Part shown: positions 27,074 to 35,404 of the stretch, in pieces
How the letters are laid out: each line of letters starts with the position of its first letter
Position numbering within the stretch: the first letter of the stretch is position 1
Source: Collinsella bouchesdurhonensis
GTDB lineage: Bacteria; Actinomycetota; Coriobacteriia; Coriobacteriales; Coriobacteriaceae
Direction: 5' to 3'
DNA length: 64,000 nt
Assembly (NCBI RefSeq): GCF_900155365.1
Contig: NZ_LT699739.1
Location: 180,333 to 244,332 of the forward strand
The notes under the pieces: generated by a model
Told to the model about the DNA's origin: nothing
What the model saw: the letters and a program-made list of their open reading frames with translations, nothing else
Database searches by the model: none
Position numbers and translations under genes: made by a program

Positions 27074-28411
27074 GTGCCAAATAAGACTGAGAGCATGGGG
27101 AACGAGATCAAATCTCAAATCGCCACGCTTCTTCTCAAGGGTGCTGAGAACGGTAGTGTTACCGAAGACGATGTCCAGGGAATGCTCAAGGATATCAGCG
27201 TCAGTGAAGAGCAGCTCAACGCCGTCTATGGCATTCTCCGTGAACAGGGTATCAACGTTGTGTCCGCAGATGACGACGTTGTGATTGGTGCCGATGACGA
27301 TGACCTTAGCGCCGGTACCGATGACCTTGATGACGATCTGGATGACGAGGACAACGAGGACCATGACATCAGGGTGGCCAAGCGCGCTGATGCCGAGATG
27401 GCTGCCGCCAAGCCTAAAAAGAAATCGCGTTCGCGTACGAGCCGTTCTCGCTCTCGCACGCGTGGCGTTGACGCTTCGACCGTCATGCTCACCGGCGACC
27501 CGGTGCGCATGTATCTTAAAGAGATCGGTAAGGTTGACCTGCTCACCGCTGCCGATGAGGTCGACTTGGCTATGAAGATCGAGGCTGGTCTTGAGGCGTC
27601 GAACAAGCTTGAGGCTGCCGAGAATGGCGAGATTGAGCTCACGCGCGCCGAGATGCGCCGTCTTACACGTGTCGAGAACGTGGGCCTTGAGGCCAAGCAG
27701 GCACTCATCAGCGCAAACTTGCGCCTGGTTGTCTCTATCGCCAAGCGCTACGTTGGCCGTGGCATGCTCTTCCTCGATTTGATTCAGGAGGGCAACCTTG
27801 GCTTGATTCGCGCGGTCGAGAAGTTCGACTATGAGAAGGGCTTTAAGTTCTCCACGTATGCCACGTGGTGGATTCGCCAGGCTATCACCCGTGCCATTGC
27901 AGATCAGGCTCGTACCATTCGCATCCCGGTCCACATGGTCGAGACCATCAATAAGCTTGTCCGCGTGCAGCGTCAGCTTTTGCAGGACCTTGGTCGCGAC
28001 CCGACCCCGGAAGAGATCGGCGCCGAGATGGACATGAGCGCTGACCGTGTACGCGAGATCCAAAAGATCAGCCAGGAGCCCGTTTCCCTCGAGACTCCTA
28101 TCGGTGAGGAAGAGGATTCTCAGCTAGGCGACTTCATCGAGGACTCCCAGGCGGTCGTTCCGCCCGATGCGGCGAGTTTCTCGATGCTTCAGGAGCAGCT
28201 CACGCAGGTCCTCGATAGTTTGGCCGATCGTGAGCGCAAGGTTATTGAGCTTCGCTTTGGCCTTGTTGACGGTCATCCTCGTACGCTCGAGGAAGTTGGT
28301 CGCGAATTTGGCGTTACGCGTGAGCGTATTCGTCAGATCGAGTCCAAGACGTTGGCCAAGTTGCGCCATCCCAGCCGTTCGAGCAAACTCAAGGACTATA
28401 TTGAGTCCTAA
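27074..28411 (+). CDS. rpoD: Primary sigma factor RpoD (SigA)
   Basis: Directs RNA polymerase to housekeeping promoters. I prefer the GTG at 27074, because AAGGGAGAA lies just before it and the ATG at 27059 would sit on that site; this gives 445 residues. Region 1.1 is near 10-60, then an acidic Asp-rich tract (about 70-100) and a Lys/Arg/Ser tract (about 110-130). Sigma region 1.2 starts near [10 protein letters not shown]. Region 2 has the family stretch [20 protein letters not shown], and region 4 has the helix-turn-helix [17 protein letters not shown] near 406. A terminator follows. Confidence 0.97.
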   Translation: MPNKTESMGNEIKSQIATLLLKGAENGSVTEDDVQGMLKDISVSEEQLNAVYGILREQGINVVSADDDVVIGADDDDLSAGTDDLDDDLDDEDNEDHDIRVAKRADAEMAAAKPKKKSRSRTSRSRSRTRGVDASTVMLTGDPVRMYLKEIGKVDLLTAADEVDLAMKIEAGLEASNKLEAAENGEIELTRAEMRRLTRVENVGLEAKQALISANLRLVVSIAKRYVGRGMLFLDLIQEGNLGLIRAVEKFDYEKGFKFSTYATWWIRQAITRAIADQARTIRIPVHMVETINKLVRVQRQLLQDLGRDPTPEEIGAEMDMSADRVREIQKISQEPVSLETPIGEEEDSQLGDFIEDSQAVVPPDAASFSMLQEQLTQVLDSLADRERKVIELRFGLVDGHPRTLEEVGREFGVTRERIRQIESKTLAKLRHPSRSSKLKDYIES

Positions 28412-28417
28412 ATTTCA

Positions 28418-28445
28418 AAGCCCTGTCTTATGACGGGGCTTTTTT
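28418..28445 (+). terminator. Intrinsic terminator of rpoD
   Basis: AGCCCTGTC (28419-28427) pairs with GACGGGGCT (28432-28440) with one G-U pair, followed by TTTTT. It begins seven bases after the rpoD stop. Confidence 0.9.
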
Positions 28446-28512
28446 ATGATAAACAGGAGCGACATCTAGGGTGATATCGCTCCTGTTTTGAGTTTGAAAA
28501 TCGGGGGATAAT

Positions 28513-28540
28513 AAAAAAGCCCACCTCAAAAGGCGGGCTT
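28513..28540 (-). terminator. Intrinsic terminator of tRNA-Asn
   Basis: On the minus strand AAGCCCGCCT pairs with AGGTGGGCTT around TTTG, followed by TTTTT. It lies nine bases beyond the CCA end of the tRNA. Confidence 0.85.
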
Positions 28541-28548
28541 GAAGTTTC

Positions 28549-28623
28549 TGGCTCCTCGAGTAGGACTCGAACCTACAACAGCGCGGTTAACAGCCGCGTG
28601 CTCTACCATTGAGCTATCGAGGA
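28549..28623 (-). tRNA. tRNA-Asn (GTT)
   Basis: A 75-base cloverleaf read on the minus strand, with CCA encoded. The acceptor stem is TCCTCGA / TCGAGGA. The D arm is GCTC...GAGC. The anticodon stem is CGCGG / CCGCG with loop CTGTTAA and anticodon GTT (plus-strand bases 28589-28591). The T arm is GTAGG-TTCGAGT-CCTAC. It has its own promoter and terminator. Confidence 0.96.
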
Positions 28624-28652
28624 ATGGTGTGTGCTGCTGAGCAACAAAATTT

Positions 28653-28680
28653 AGTATAGGGGAAAGTTTTGAGGATGCAA
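28653..28680 (-). promoter_or_regulatory. Promoter of tRNA-Asn
   Basis: On the minus strand TTGCAT (28675-28680) and TATACT (28653-28658) are spaced by 16 bp, about 30 bases before the tRNA. Confidence 0.75.
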
Positions 28681-28808
28681 GAACTATTTTAAAATTTTTT
28701 TCGGTATCCACTTTATTCGGTGTTGTGTCGAATTCGGCTCAATCTGACGCCGCCCCCTTGAAGAGGGGGACCGTTTGCCGTTGCGTTGGTGGTTTCGTAT
28801 ATGTTCGC
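28681..28808. other. Non-coding gap between the tRNA-Asn and pyr promoters
   Basis: It contains an A/T-rich stretch and one small hairpin, CCCCCT (28753-28758) with AGGGGG (28764-28769). I see no gene or recognised regulatory RNA here. Confidence 0.5.
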
Positions 28809-28836
28809 TTGACAAGCGTGCGGGGCAGTCTAGACT
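28809..28836 (+). promoter_or_regulatory. Promoter of the pyr operon
   Basis: A perfect TTGACA (28809-28814) and TAGACT (28831-28836) with a 16-bp spacer. Transcription should start near 28843, leaving a leader of about 138 bases before pyrR. Confidence 0.85.
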
Positions 28837-28907
28837 GAATACGACCATTAAGCGCGTACGAGATACTCGCATGGAGACAACCTCATTGAGTGTTCATCTG
28901 TCTTTCG

Positions 28908-28945
28908 AGATGCCGTTCGCCTTGGTGGTCGGCATCTATTTTTTT
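28908..28945 (+). terminator. Attenuator terminator in the pyr leader
   Basis: AGATGCCG (28908-28915) pairs with CGGCATCT (28930-28937) and is followed by ATTTTTTT. Lying between the promoter and pyrR, it would stop transcription unless an upstream leader segment competes. Control by PyrR binding the leader RNA with UMP is the known mechanism in Gram-positive bacteria and is inferred here. I did not recognise the PyrR-binding loop consensus with certainty. Confidence 0.75.
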
Positions 28946-28980
28946 ATGCGCCCTGTACGCATGAATCGGGAAGGAGATCG

Positions 28981-29565
28981 ATGGAACAGTCTTCACCCAA
29001 AGCGATCATCATGGACGAAGTCGCCGTCTCGCGTGCTATCAAACGCATCGCGCATGAGATCGTCGAGCGCAACGAAGGATGCGAAGACCTCGCACTCGTT
29101 GGCATCGTTACCCGTGGCGACTTGCTGGCAAAGGAGCTTGCACGCCAGATTGAGGAGATCGAGGGCGTCAAGGTTCCTCTGGGACGCCTCGACATCAGCT
29201 TCTATCGCGACGATTACCTCACGCATTTCTCTCCTGAGGTTCACGCGACCGACATCCCCTTCGATGTCAACGATAAGCGCATCGTGCTTGTCGACGACAT
29301 CCTCTACACCGGTCGAACCATCCGCTCGGCTCTTGACGCGCTGATGGACTTGGGTCGCCCCTCTCGTATCGAGTTGGCTGTCCTTGTTGATCGTGGCCAT
29401 CGCGAGCTGCCCATCTCTCCGGATTTTGTTGGTAAGAACGTCCCCTCGTCCCATGAGGAGAACGTACGTCTGTATCTGAAGGGGCCCGACTCGCATACCG
29501 CGGTCGAGATCTTCGATGTTAAGCCGGGCGACCGCGTCGGTTCAGCTCCGCTGGGAGGGGAGTAG
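28981..29565 (+). CDS. pyrR: PyrR bifunctional regulator / uracil phosphoribosyltransferase
   Basis: Senses UMP and attenuates the pyr operon by RNA binding; it can also make UMP from uracil and PRPP. 194 residues, slightly longer than the usual 180. The PRPP-binding motif VLVDDILYTGRT is near 102-113, with GIVTRGDLLA near 40 and ELPISPDFVGKN near 141. GGAAGGAG precedes the ATG. It is the first gene of the operon, followed by pyrB after three bases. Confidence 0.95.
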   Translation: MEQSSPKAIIMDEVAVSRAIKRIAHEIVERNEGCEDLALVGIVTRGDLLAKELARQIEEIEGVKVPLGRLDISFYRDDYLTHFSPEVHATDIPFDVNDKRIVLVDDILYTGRTIRSALDALMDLGRPSRIELAVLVDRGHRELPISPDFVGKNVPSSHEENVRLYLKGPDSHTAVEIFDVKPGDRVGSAPLGGE

Positions 29566-29568
29566 CGA

Positions 29569-30513
29569 ATGTCCTTCAACCATAAACACCTCATCGACAT
29601 CACTGAGTATTCCGATGTCGATATCATGACGATTCTCGAGACCGCAAAGGCGTTCTCGGCTGTGAATGAGCGTGCCATCAAGAAGGTCCCGACCCTTAAG
29701 GGCAAGACCATCGTCAACATGTTCAACGAGCCCTCTACGCGCACGCGCAGCTCTTTTGAGCTTGCTGAGAAGCGCCTTTCGGCCGACAGCCTGAACTTTG
29801 GTGGATCTTCCACCTCGACGGTCAAGGGCGAGAGCCTGATCGATACCGTCGAGACGCTCAACGCATACAAGATCGATTGCATCGTCGTGCGCGACAAGCA
29901 CGCGGGCGCTCCTTACATCGTGAGCCAGAATACACCCGCAAGCGTTATCTGCGCTGGCGACGGCAAGCACAATCACCCCACCCAGGCTCTGCTTGACCTT
30001 TACACCATCTGGGAGCACAAGGGCAGCTTCGAGGGCCTGAAGGTCGGCCTGGTGGGCGACATCAACCACTCCCGTGTTTGCGGCTCCCTGCTTCCCGCGC
30101 TGAAGATCATGGGCTGCGAGACGTACGCCATCGCTCCGGGCACCCTTCTTCCGCCCGCGCCGGAGGTTTTGGGCATCGATCACGTTTCCTCTTCGCTCGA
30201 TGACGTTCTTCCCGAGCTTGACGTTGTCTACATGCTGCGCGTGCAGCAGGAGCGTCTCGAGGGCTCGCCGTTCCCCAGCATTCGCGAGTACCACAATCTG
30301 TTTGGTCTTACGCGTTTTCGCGAGCCGCTGATGAAGCCCGATGCGATCGTCTGCCACCCCGGTCCTATCAATCGCGGCGTCGAGCTCGATTCCTATATGG
30401 CCGATAACCCGTCGCGCTCGGTGATCCTGGAGCAGGTCTACTCCGGTATCTGCGTGCGTATGGCTGCCCTGTACTTGCTGCTTGGAGGTTCCGATAATGG
30501 CCTTTCTGCTTAA
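29569..30513 (+). CDS. pyrB: Aspartate carbamoyltransferase catalytic subunit
   Basis: Joins carbamoyl phosphate to aspartate in the first committed step of UMP synthesis. 314 residues, the normal catalytic chain length. The carbamoyl-phosphate motif STRTRSSFE is near residues 54-62, GGSSTSTVKGES near 81, and NHPTQALLDLYT near 136. No pyrI regulatory chain is nearby, so control is probably through PyrR. The end overlaps pyrC by 17 bases. Confidence 0.96.
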   Translation: MSFNHKHLIDITEYSDVDIMTILETAKAFSAVNERAIKKVPTLKGKTIVNMFNEPSTRTRSSFELAEKRLSADSLNFGGSSTSTVKGESLIDTVETLNAYKIDCIVVRDKHAGAPYIVSQNTPASVICAGDGKHNHPTQALLDLYTIWEHKGSFEGLKVGLVGDINHSRVCGSLLPALKIMGCETYAIAPGTLLPPAPEVLGIDHVSSSLDDVLPELDVVYMLRVQQERLEGSPFPSIREYHNLFGLTRFREPLMKPDAIVCHPGPINRGVELDSYMADNPSRSVILEQVYSGICVRMAALYLLLGGSDNGLSA

Positions 30514-31786
30514 ATCCGCCCATGTGGTCGACCCTGCTGCCGGCCTTGACGAAGTCTGCGACGTCTTGATCGAGGGCGACAAGATCGCTGCTGTCGCATC
30601 CAACCTCGAAGCCGGGGACGCCGCCGTCCTCGATATGTCGGGCAAGTATCTTGTTCCTGGTCTTGTCGATATGCATGTCCATCTTCGCGAGCCCGGCTAT
30701 GAGCACAAAGAGGATATCGAGAGCGGTACCCGCGCCGCTGCCAAGGGTGGCTTCACGGGCGTTTGCTCCATGCCCAACACCGATCCTGTTGCCGATAACG
30801 GCTCTGTTATCGAGTATGTGAAGGCTCGCGCTGCCGCTGTCGGCCATTGCCGCGTCTTCCCTTCGGGCGCTTGCTCGCGTGGCCTCAAGGGCGAGGCTCT
30901 TTCCGAGATGGGCGACATGGTCGCTCACGGTGTCGTTGCCTTTACCGATGACGGCCGCGGTGTCCAGGGTTCTGGCATGATGCGCCGCTGCATGGATTAC
31001 GGCAAGATGTTCGGCAAGGTCTTTATGAGCCACTGCCAGGACGAGGACCTTGTGGGCGACGGCCAAATCAACGAGGGTGCCGTTTCCACGCGTCTGGGCC
31101 TGCTTGGCTGGCCTGCACAGGGTGAGGAGATTCAAATCGCCCGCGACATCGAGCTCGCTAAGCTTACCGGTGCCAAGCTGCATATCCAGCACATTTCCAC
31201 CGCTTACGGCCTTGAGCTTGTTCGTCGCGCCAAGGAAGAGGGCATCGAGGTTACCTGCGAGGCGACCCCGCATCACATGTTCTTGTCCGAGGATGATCTT
31301 GACGAGACCTATAACACCTCTCTCAAGGTCAATCCTCCGCTGCGAACCCAGGCAGATGCCGAGGCGATTCGCCAGGGCGTTATCGACGGCACGGTCGACG
31401 TCATTGTTACCGATCACGCTCCCCATGCTGCATGGGAGAAGTCGCGTGAGTTTGAGCTCGCTCCCTTTGGCATGACCGGTCTGGAGACCTCCCTTGCACT
31501 TGTCCTCACCAACATGGTGCGTACCGGCAAGATGGGCTATGATCGCCTGGTCGAGGCCATGAGCATCGCGCCTCGCCGCATTCTGGGCCTAGATCCCGTC
31601 TCCATCCGTCCTGGCTCCGTTGCCGATATTACCGTGTTCGATCCTGAGCTCACCTGGACTGTGGGCGAGGACGGCTTTGAGTCCAAGGCTGCTAATTCCG
31701 GCTTTACCGGCGTTGAGCTTACCGGACGTGCTACCGACGTGTTTGTTGGCGGCAAGCAGACCCTCGCTGGCGGCGCAGTCTGCTAA
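30497..31786 (+). CDS. pyrC: Dihydroorotase
   Basis: Cyclises carbamoyl aspartate to dihydroorotate; zinc amidohydrolase. 429 residues, the class I (Gram-positive) type. The metal motif DMHVHLREPGYE is near 57. Later ligands are in MSHCQDED, HIQHISTA and TDHAPHA (Asp near 304). GGAGG lies about seven bases before the ATG at 30497, inside the end of pyrB. A terminator-like hairpin follows before pyrK. Confidence 0.96.
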   Translation: MAFLLKSAHVVDPAAGLDEVCDVLIEGDKIAAVASNLEAGDAAVLDMSGKYLVPGLVDMHVHLREPGYEHKEDIESGTRAAAKGGFTGVCSMPNTDPVADNGSVIEYVKARAAAVGHCRVFPSGACSRGLKGEALSEMGDMVAHGVVAFTDDGRGVQGSGMMRRCMDYGKMFGKVFMSHCQDEDLVGDGQINEGAVSTRLGLLGWPAQGEEIQIARDIELAKLTGAKLHIQHISTAYGLELVRRAKEEGIEVTCEATPHHMFLSEDDLDETYNTSLKVNPPLRTQADAEAIRQGVIDGTVDVIVTDHAPHAAWEKSREFELAPFGMTGLETSLALVLTNMVRTGKMGYDRLVEAMSIAPRRILGLDPVSIRPGSVADITVFDPELTWTVGEDGFESKAANSGFTGVELTGRATDVFVGGKQTLAGGAVC

Positions 31787-31801
31787 GATTGCTTTCGTCA
31801 C

Positions 31802-31838
31802 ATGGGCGGCGCCCTTGATGGGATGCCGCCCATTTTTA
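31802..31838 (+). terminator. Terminator-like hairpin inside the pyr operon
   Basis: ATGGGCGGC (31802-31810) pairs perfectly with GCCGCCCAT (31825-31833), followed by TTTTATT. It lies between pyrC and pyrK and may lower expression of pyrK-pyrD-pyrF relative to pyrR-pyrB-pyrC. I see no strong promoter between it and pyrK. Confidence 0.75.
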
Positions 31839-31876
31839 TTTCGATCCAATGCGTCTGTGAGAGGATTGGAGTGTCC

Positions 31877-32671
31877 ATGCCCACACCATCTCCTGCCCGA
31901 ATCCATGACTTCGAGGTCGTTTCGAACGACAAGATCGCCGACGGCATCTACTCGATCGTCATTTCGGCTCCCAAGCTCGCTACAATGCTCGAGCCTGGTC
32001 AGTTCGTCAACATCGCCGTCCCCGGCGTCTCGGCAAATCTGCTTCGCGTACCGTTGAGCTACGCCAAGGCAGACCCTGAGGCCGGAACCGTTGAGATCTG
32101 GTATGCCGTTGTAGGGGAGGGCACGCGCAACCTTTCTCTTATGGAGCCCGGCTCCACCTCCAACCTCTTGGGCCCTGGTGGCCATGGCTGGCGCGTTCCC
32201 GAGGGCGCGGCCCGTGCGCTGCTCGTTGCCGGCGGCATCGGCGTTCCCCCCATTCTGGGCGCCGCGACCATCCTTTCCCGGATGGGCGTGGCTTTTGACG
32301 TTTGTCTTGGTGCGGCTAGCGCCTCCAAGATCGTGGGCGTCGACGAGCTTCGTGCGCTTGGTGCCAAGTCTGTGAGCATCTCCACCGATGACGGCACTGC
32401 TGGCGCTTGCGGTTTTTGCACCGATCCCGCTGCGGCGCTTCTTGCCAAGGGCGGCTACGACTATGTCGCCTCTTGCGGCCCTGCTCCCATGATGAAGAAG
32501 GTCGCGCAGGCAGCTGCCGATGCCGGCGTCTACTGTGAGGTCTCCCTTGAGCGCATGATGAGCTGCGGCTTTGGTGCCTGCAATACCTGCAATGTCGAAA
32601 CGGTCGATGGCATGAAGGGCGCCTGCATGTGCGGCCCCGTCTTTGATGCCTCCAAGGTGGTGGTCTTCTAA
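31877..32671 (+). CDS. pyrK: Dihydroorotate dehydrogenase electron-transfer subunit
   Basis: Carries electrons from PyrD to NAD+ through FAD and a [2Fe-2S] cluster. 264 residues. FAD-binding residues are in LRVPLSYA near 56, and the NAD-binding segment is LLVAGGIGVPPI near 116. The cluster cysteines near the end are in MSCGFGACNTC and then CMCG. I chose the ATG at 31877, with TTGGAG just upstream. The next gene starts directly after its stop. Confidence 0.94.
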   Translation: MPTPSPARIHDFEVVSNDKIADGIYSIVISAPKLATMLEPGQFVNIAVPGVSANLLRVPLSYAKADPEAGTVEIWYAVVGEGTRNLSLMEPGSTSNLLGPGGHGWRVPEGAARALLVAGGIGVPPILGAATILSRMGVAFDVCLGAASASKIVGVDELRALGAKSVSISTDDGTAGACGFCTDPAAALLAKGGYDYVASCGPAPMMKKVAQAAADAGVYCEVSLERMMSCGFGACNTCNVETVDGMKGACMCGPVFDASKVVVF

Positions 32672-33592
32672 ATGAGCGTTAACATGGCTGTCGATTTCGG
32701 CGGCGTTAAGATGCAAAACCCCATTAACACCGCAGCCGGCACTTTTGGTTACGGCTGGCAGTTCCAAAATTTCTTCGATGTTTCCAAGCTCGGAGCCATC
32801 ACCACCAAGGGTTGCGCTGCCGAGCCCTGGCCTGGCAACCCCGCTCCGCGTATGGCTGAGGTCCGTGGTGGCATGATCAACTCCGTCGGTCTGCAAAACC
32901 CCGGCGTTCGCGCGTTTGCCGAGGAGTCCGGTCCTTGGCTCGACCAGCTGAGCAAAGATGGCTGCCAGGTTATCTGCCAGGTGTGTGGCCACTCTACTCC
33001 CGAGTACGTGCGCGCACTCGAACTCTTTGATGAGCTGTGCCCTTGGGCTGCGGGCTTTGAGATCAACGTCAGCTGCCCCAATATCGCTGCCGGCGGCGCT
33101 GCCTGCGGTTCTACTCCCGAGGGTGCGGGCGAGGTCATGCGTGCCTGCCGTAAGGTTACCGATCGCCCCCTCTTCGTAAAGATGGCTCCGGCCAACGTTG
33201 TCGATGTAGCGCGCGCTCTCGAGGCTGAGGGTGCCGATGGCCTTTCCATCATCAACTCCATCCAGGGTATGGCTATTGATGTCAATACTCGTAGGTCCAG
33301 GGTCGCAAAGCCTAAGGGCGGCCTTTCGGGTCCCCTTTGTCATCCCATCGCGGTCCGAATGGTGTGGGAGGTTGCCCAGGTGGTCGACCTGCCCATCAAC
33401 GGCGTCGGTGGCGTTATGACCGGCGAGGATGCCGCTGAGTTTATCCTTGCGGGTGCTACTTGCGTTTCTGTTGGCATGGCAAACTTCGTCGATCCGACGG
33501 CCTCCCTGCGCATCGCAGGCGAGCTCGAGCAGTGGGCGGAGTCCCAGGGCGTATCCGATATTAACGAGCTGGTGGGTGCATTCGAATGCTAG
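32672..33592 (+). CDS. pyrD: Dihydroorotate dehydrogenase, class 1B catalytic subunit
   Basis: Oxidises dihydroorotate to orotate with FMN; it works with PyrK and NAD+. 306 residues. TAAGTFGYG near 14-22 and TTKGCAAEPWPGNP near 44 are PyrD-B signatures. The active-site base is the Cys in NVSCPNIAAGG near 133. FMN binding is in GVGGVMTGEDAAEF near 246. It starts immediately after the pyrK stop and overlaps pyrF by 7 bases. Confidence 0.95.
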   Translation: MSVNMAVDFGGVKMQNPINTAAGTFGYGWQFQNFFDVSKLGAITTKGCAAEPWPGNPAPRMAEVRGGMINSVGLQNPGVRAFAEESGPWLDQLSKDGCQVICQVCGHSTPEYVRALELFDELCPWAAGFEINVSCPNIAAGGAACGSTPEGAGEVMRACRKVTDRPLFVKMAPANVVDVARALEAEGADGLSIINSIQGMAIDVNTRRSRVAKPKGGLSGPLCHPIAVRMVWEVAQVVDLPINGVGGVMTGEDAAEFILAGATCVSVGMANFVDPTASLRIAGELEQWAESQGVSDINELVGAFEC

Positions 33593-34311
33593 ACGCAGAC
33601 GCACGCGATCGCGTGATTATTGCCCTCGATTGCGACCGCGATCGAGCGTTGGAGCTTGGACATGCCCTTGCCGGTAAGGCATCGTGGATCAAGATTGGCA
33701 TGACGCTGTACTACGCCGAGGGTCCTGCCATCGTCGAGGAGTTCAAGTCCCTTGGGTTCAAGGTCTTCTTGGACCTCAAGTTTTATGACATTCCGCATCA
33801 GGTCGAGGGTGCTGCGCGCTCTGCGGCTCTTGCCGGCGCCGACTTGCTATCCGTCCATGGCTCCGGCGCTTCCGCTATGTTGCGCGCTTGCCGTGAGGGT
33901 GCCGAGCAAGCTGCGACTGTTCGCGGTGATCGTCCGCGCTTGGTTGCCATCACCGTTCTTACAAGCATGGATCAGGATTGCCTGGCCGAGATCGGTGTTG
34001 ACCATCCCGTGGCCGAGCAAGCGGATCGTCTTGCACGTCTGGCGCAGGCCTCCGGCATCGACGGCGTCGTTTGCTCTCCGCGCGAGGCCGCACACATGCG
34101 TGAGCTTCTTGGGCCCGATGCGCTCGTCGTCACTCCGGGCGTGCGCCCTGCGGGCGCCGATTTGGGCGATCAAAGCCGCGTCGCTACGCCGTCCGACGCG
34201 ATCAGCGCCGGTGCCAGCCATATTGTTGTTGGCAGGCCCATCACTGCAGCTTCCGACCCCCTTGCTGCCTACGAGGCTATTGTTTCCGAGCTGGTTGAGA
34301 AGGTCGAATAG
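33586..34311 (+). CDS. pyrF: Orotidine 5'-phosphate decarboxylase
   Basis: Decarboxylates OMP to UMP, the last step of the pathway. 241 residues. The catalytic DxKxxD is in LDLKFYDIPHQV near 61-71, and LVTPGVRP near 184 is also typical. It is the last gene of the operon. The expected partner pyrE, which makes OMP from orotate, does not follow it and is not in the window. Confidence 0.95.
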   Translation: MLDADARDRVIIALDCDRDRALELGHALAGKASWIKIGMTLYYAEGPAIVEEFKSLGFKVFLDLKFYDIPHQVEGAARSAALAGADLLSVHGSGASAMLRACREGAEQAATVRGDRPRLVAITVLTSMDQDCLAEIGVDHPVAEQADRLARLAQASGIDGVVCSPREAAHMRELLGPDALVVTPGVRPAGADLGDQSRVATPSDAISAGASHIVVGRPITAASDPLAAYEAIVSELVEKVE

Positions 34312-34325
34312 GGCACAGGGCGAAT

Positions 34326-34422
34326 ACGGGGCATTAAATATGCAGGCAGTGCGCGTGCGTTCTATGGAATAACGTCCATAAGCTGCATGTTTTTATTTGC
34401 CTGCTTGTACTTTATGCCCCGT
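34326..34422 (+). other. Structured intergenic region between pyrF and mihF
   Basis: Three nested inverted repeats. ACGGGGCAT (34326-34334) pairs with ATGCCCCGT (34414-34422), GCAGGCA (34342-34348) with TGCCTGC (34398-34404), and TATGGA (34363-34368) with TCCATA (34375-34380). ATGCAG (34340-34345) could pair instead with CTGCAT (34383-34388). There is no T-run directly after the outer stem. It could be a pyrF 3' end, a separate RNA or a DNA structure. Confidence 0.5.
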
Positions 34423-34452
34423 TCGTCTAAAGTAAGTTCCTGCAAAAGCCGT

Positions 34453-34485
34453 TTGACAGGCATTTTCCCTGCAAAACGCTACTAT
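34453..34485 (+). promoter_or_regulatory. Possible mihF promoter
   Basis: TTGACA (34453-34458) and TACTAT (34480-34485) are good hexamers, but the 21-bp spacer is too long for a normal sigma-70 promoter. One of the two may be fortuitous, or an activator may be needed. Confidence 0.3.
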
Positions 34486-34518
34486 CGTTCATAAAACCAA
34501 TCCTATTTGGAGGTTCGA

Positions 34519-34827
34519 ATGCCGCTCCCTCAGCTCACTGATGAACAGCGCAAGGCCGCTCTCGAGAAGGCTGCTGCTGCCCGCCATGCGCGTGCAGAGC
34601 TTCGTGAGAAGATTAAGAAGGGTGACGTCTCCCTCGAGTCCGTGCTCAACTCCGATGATCCCATCGCTTCCCGCATGAAGGTTTCCACCCTCATCGAGTC
34701 CCTTCCCGGCTATGGCAAGGCTAAGGCTGCAAAGATCATGGAGGAGCTTGGCATTTCCGCCACTCGTCGCGTTCAGGGTCTCGGCGTTCGTCAGCGCGAG
34801 CAGCTGCTTGAGCAGCTCACCAAGTAA
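34519..34827 (+). CDS. mihF: Actinobacterial integration host factor MihF
   Basis: Small nucleoid-associated DNA-binding protein found in actinobacteria. 102 residues, the normal size. The N-terminus is an Ala/Arg-rich helix, followed by VSLESVL near 36 and the helix-two-turn-helix part with SLPGYGKAKAAKIMEELG near 60-77. I chose the ATG at 34519, with GGAGG six bases upstream. It is placed directly before gmk and rpoZ, as in other actinobacteria. Confidence 0.92.
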   Translation: MPLPQLTDEQRKAALEKAAAARHARAELREKIKKGDVSLESVLNSDDPIASRMKVSTLIESLPGYGKAKAAKIMEELGISATRRVQGLGVRQREQLLEQLTK

Positions 34828-35397
34828 GTGAGTGCTTTCACGCCCAAGCTTTTTGTGATTTCCGGACCGTCAGGTGCAGGAAAGGGAACGTTGGTCGCCC
34901 GGGTGCGCGACCTTCACCCTAACCTGGGCCTGACGGTTTCCGCTACCACAAGAGAGCCTCGTCCCGGCGAGGTCGATGGGGTTAATTATCACTTCTTATC
35001 CGAGGAAGACTTTCGCCATCGCATCGATGCCGATGAATTTGTCGAATGGGCAAATGTCCATGGGCATATGTACGGCACTCCTGCTTCTGAGGTCAAAAAG
35101 AATCTCGATGCGGGAAATTCCCTCATTATCGAGATTGATGTTCAGGGAGCCTTCCAGGTCAAGGAACGTTTCCCCGAAGCTGTTTTGATTTTTATCATGC
35201 CACCTTCTCTTGAGGTTTTGGCCGAGCGCCTGCGCAATCGCGGCACCGAGACGGAGGAGTCCCTCTCGCTTCGCCTTGCCAATGCCAGCCACGAGATTGA
35301 ACTGAGCGACCGCTACGATGACGTTGTGGTCAACGACGATTTGGACGATGCGACAGCCGAGTTGCTGAATGTCATCCAACAGCACGAAAGGAATTGA
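34828..35397 (+). CDS. gmk: Guanylate kinase
   Basis: Phosphorylates GMP to GDP. 189 residues from a GTG that begins on the base after the mihF stop. The P-loop GPSGAGKGT is near 12-20. TTREPRPGEVDGVNY near 41 is the GMP-binding segment. No clear Shine-Dalgarno is seen, so translation is probably coupled to mihF. Confidence 0.95.
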   Translation: MSAFTPKLFVISGPSGAGKGTLVARVRDLHPNLGLTVSATTREPRPGEVDGVNYHFLSEEDFRHRIDADEFVEWANVHGHMYGTPASEVKKNLDAGNSLIIEIDVQGAFQVKERFPEAVLIFIMPPSLEVLAERLRNRGTETEESLSLRLANASHEIELSDRYDDVVVNDDLDDATAELLNVIQQHERN

Positions 35398-35404
35398 GGC
35401 CATC

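Noticed and set aside
28871-28980. Leader peptide in the pyr leader
   Set aside because: The ATG at 28871 opens a frame that runs far into pyrR without a stop and has no ribosome binding site.
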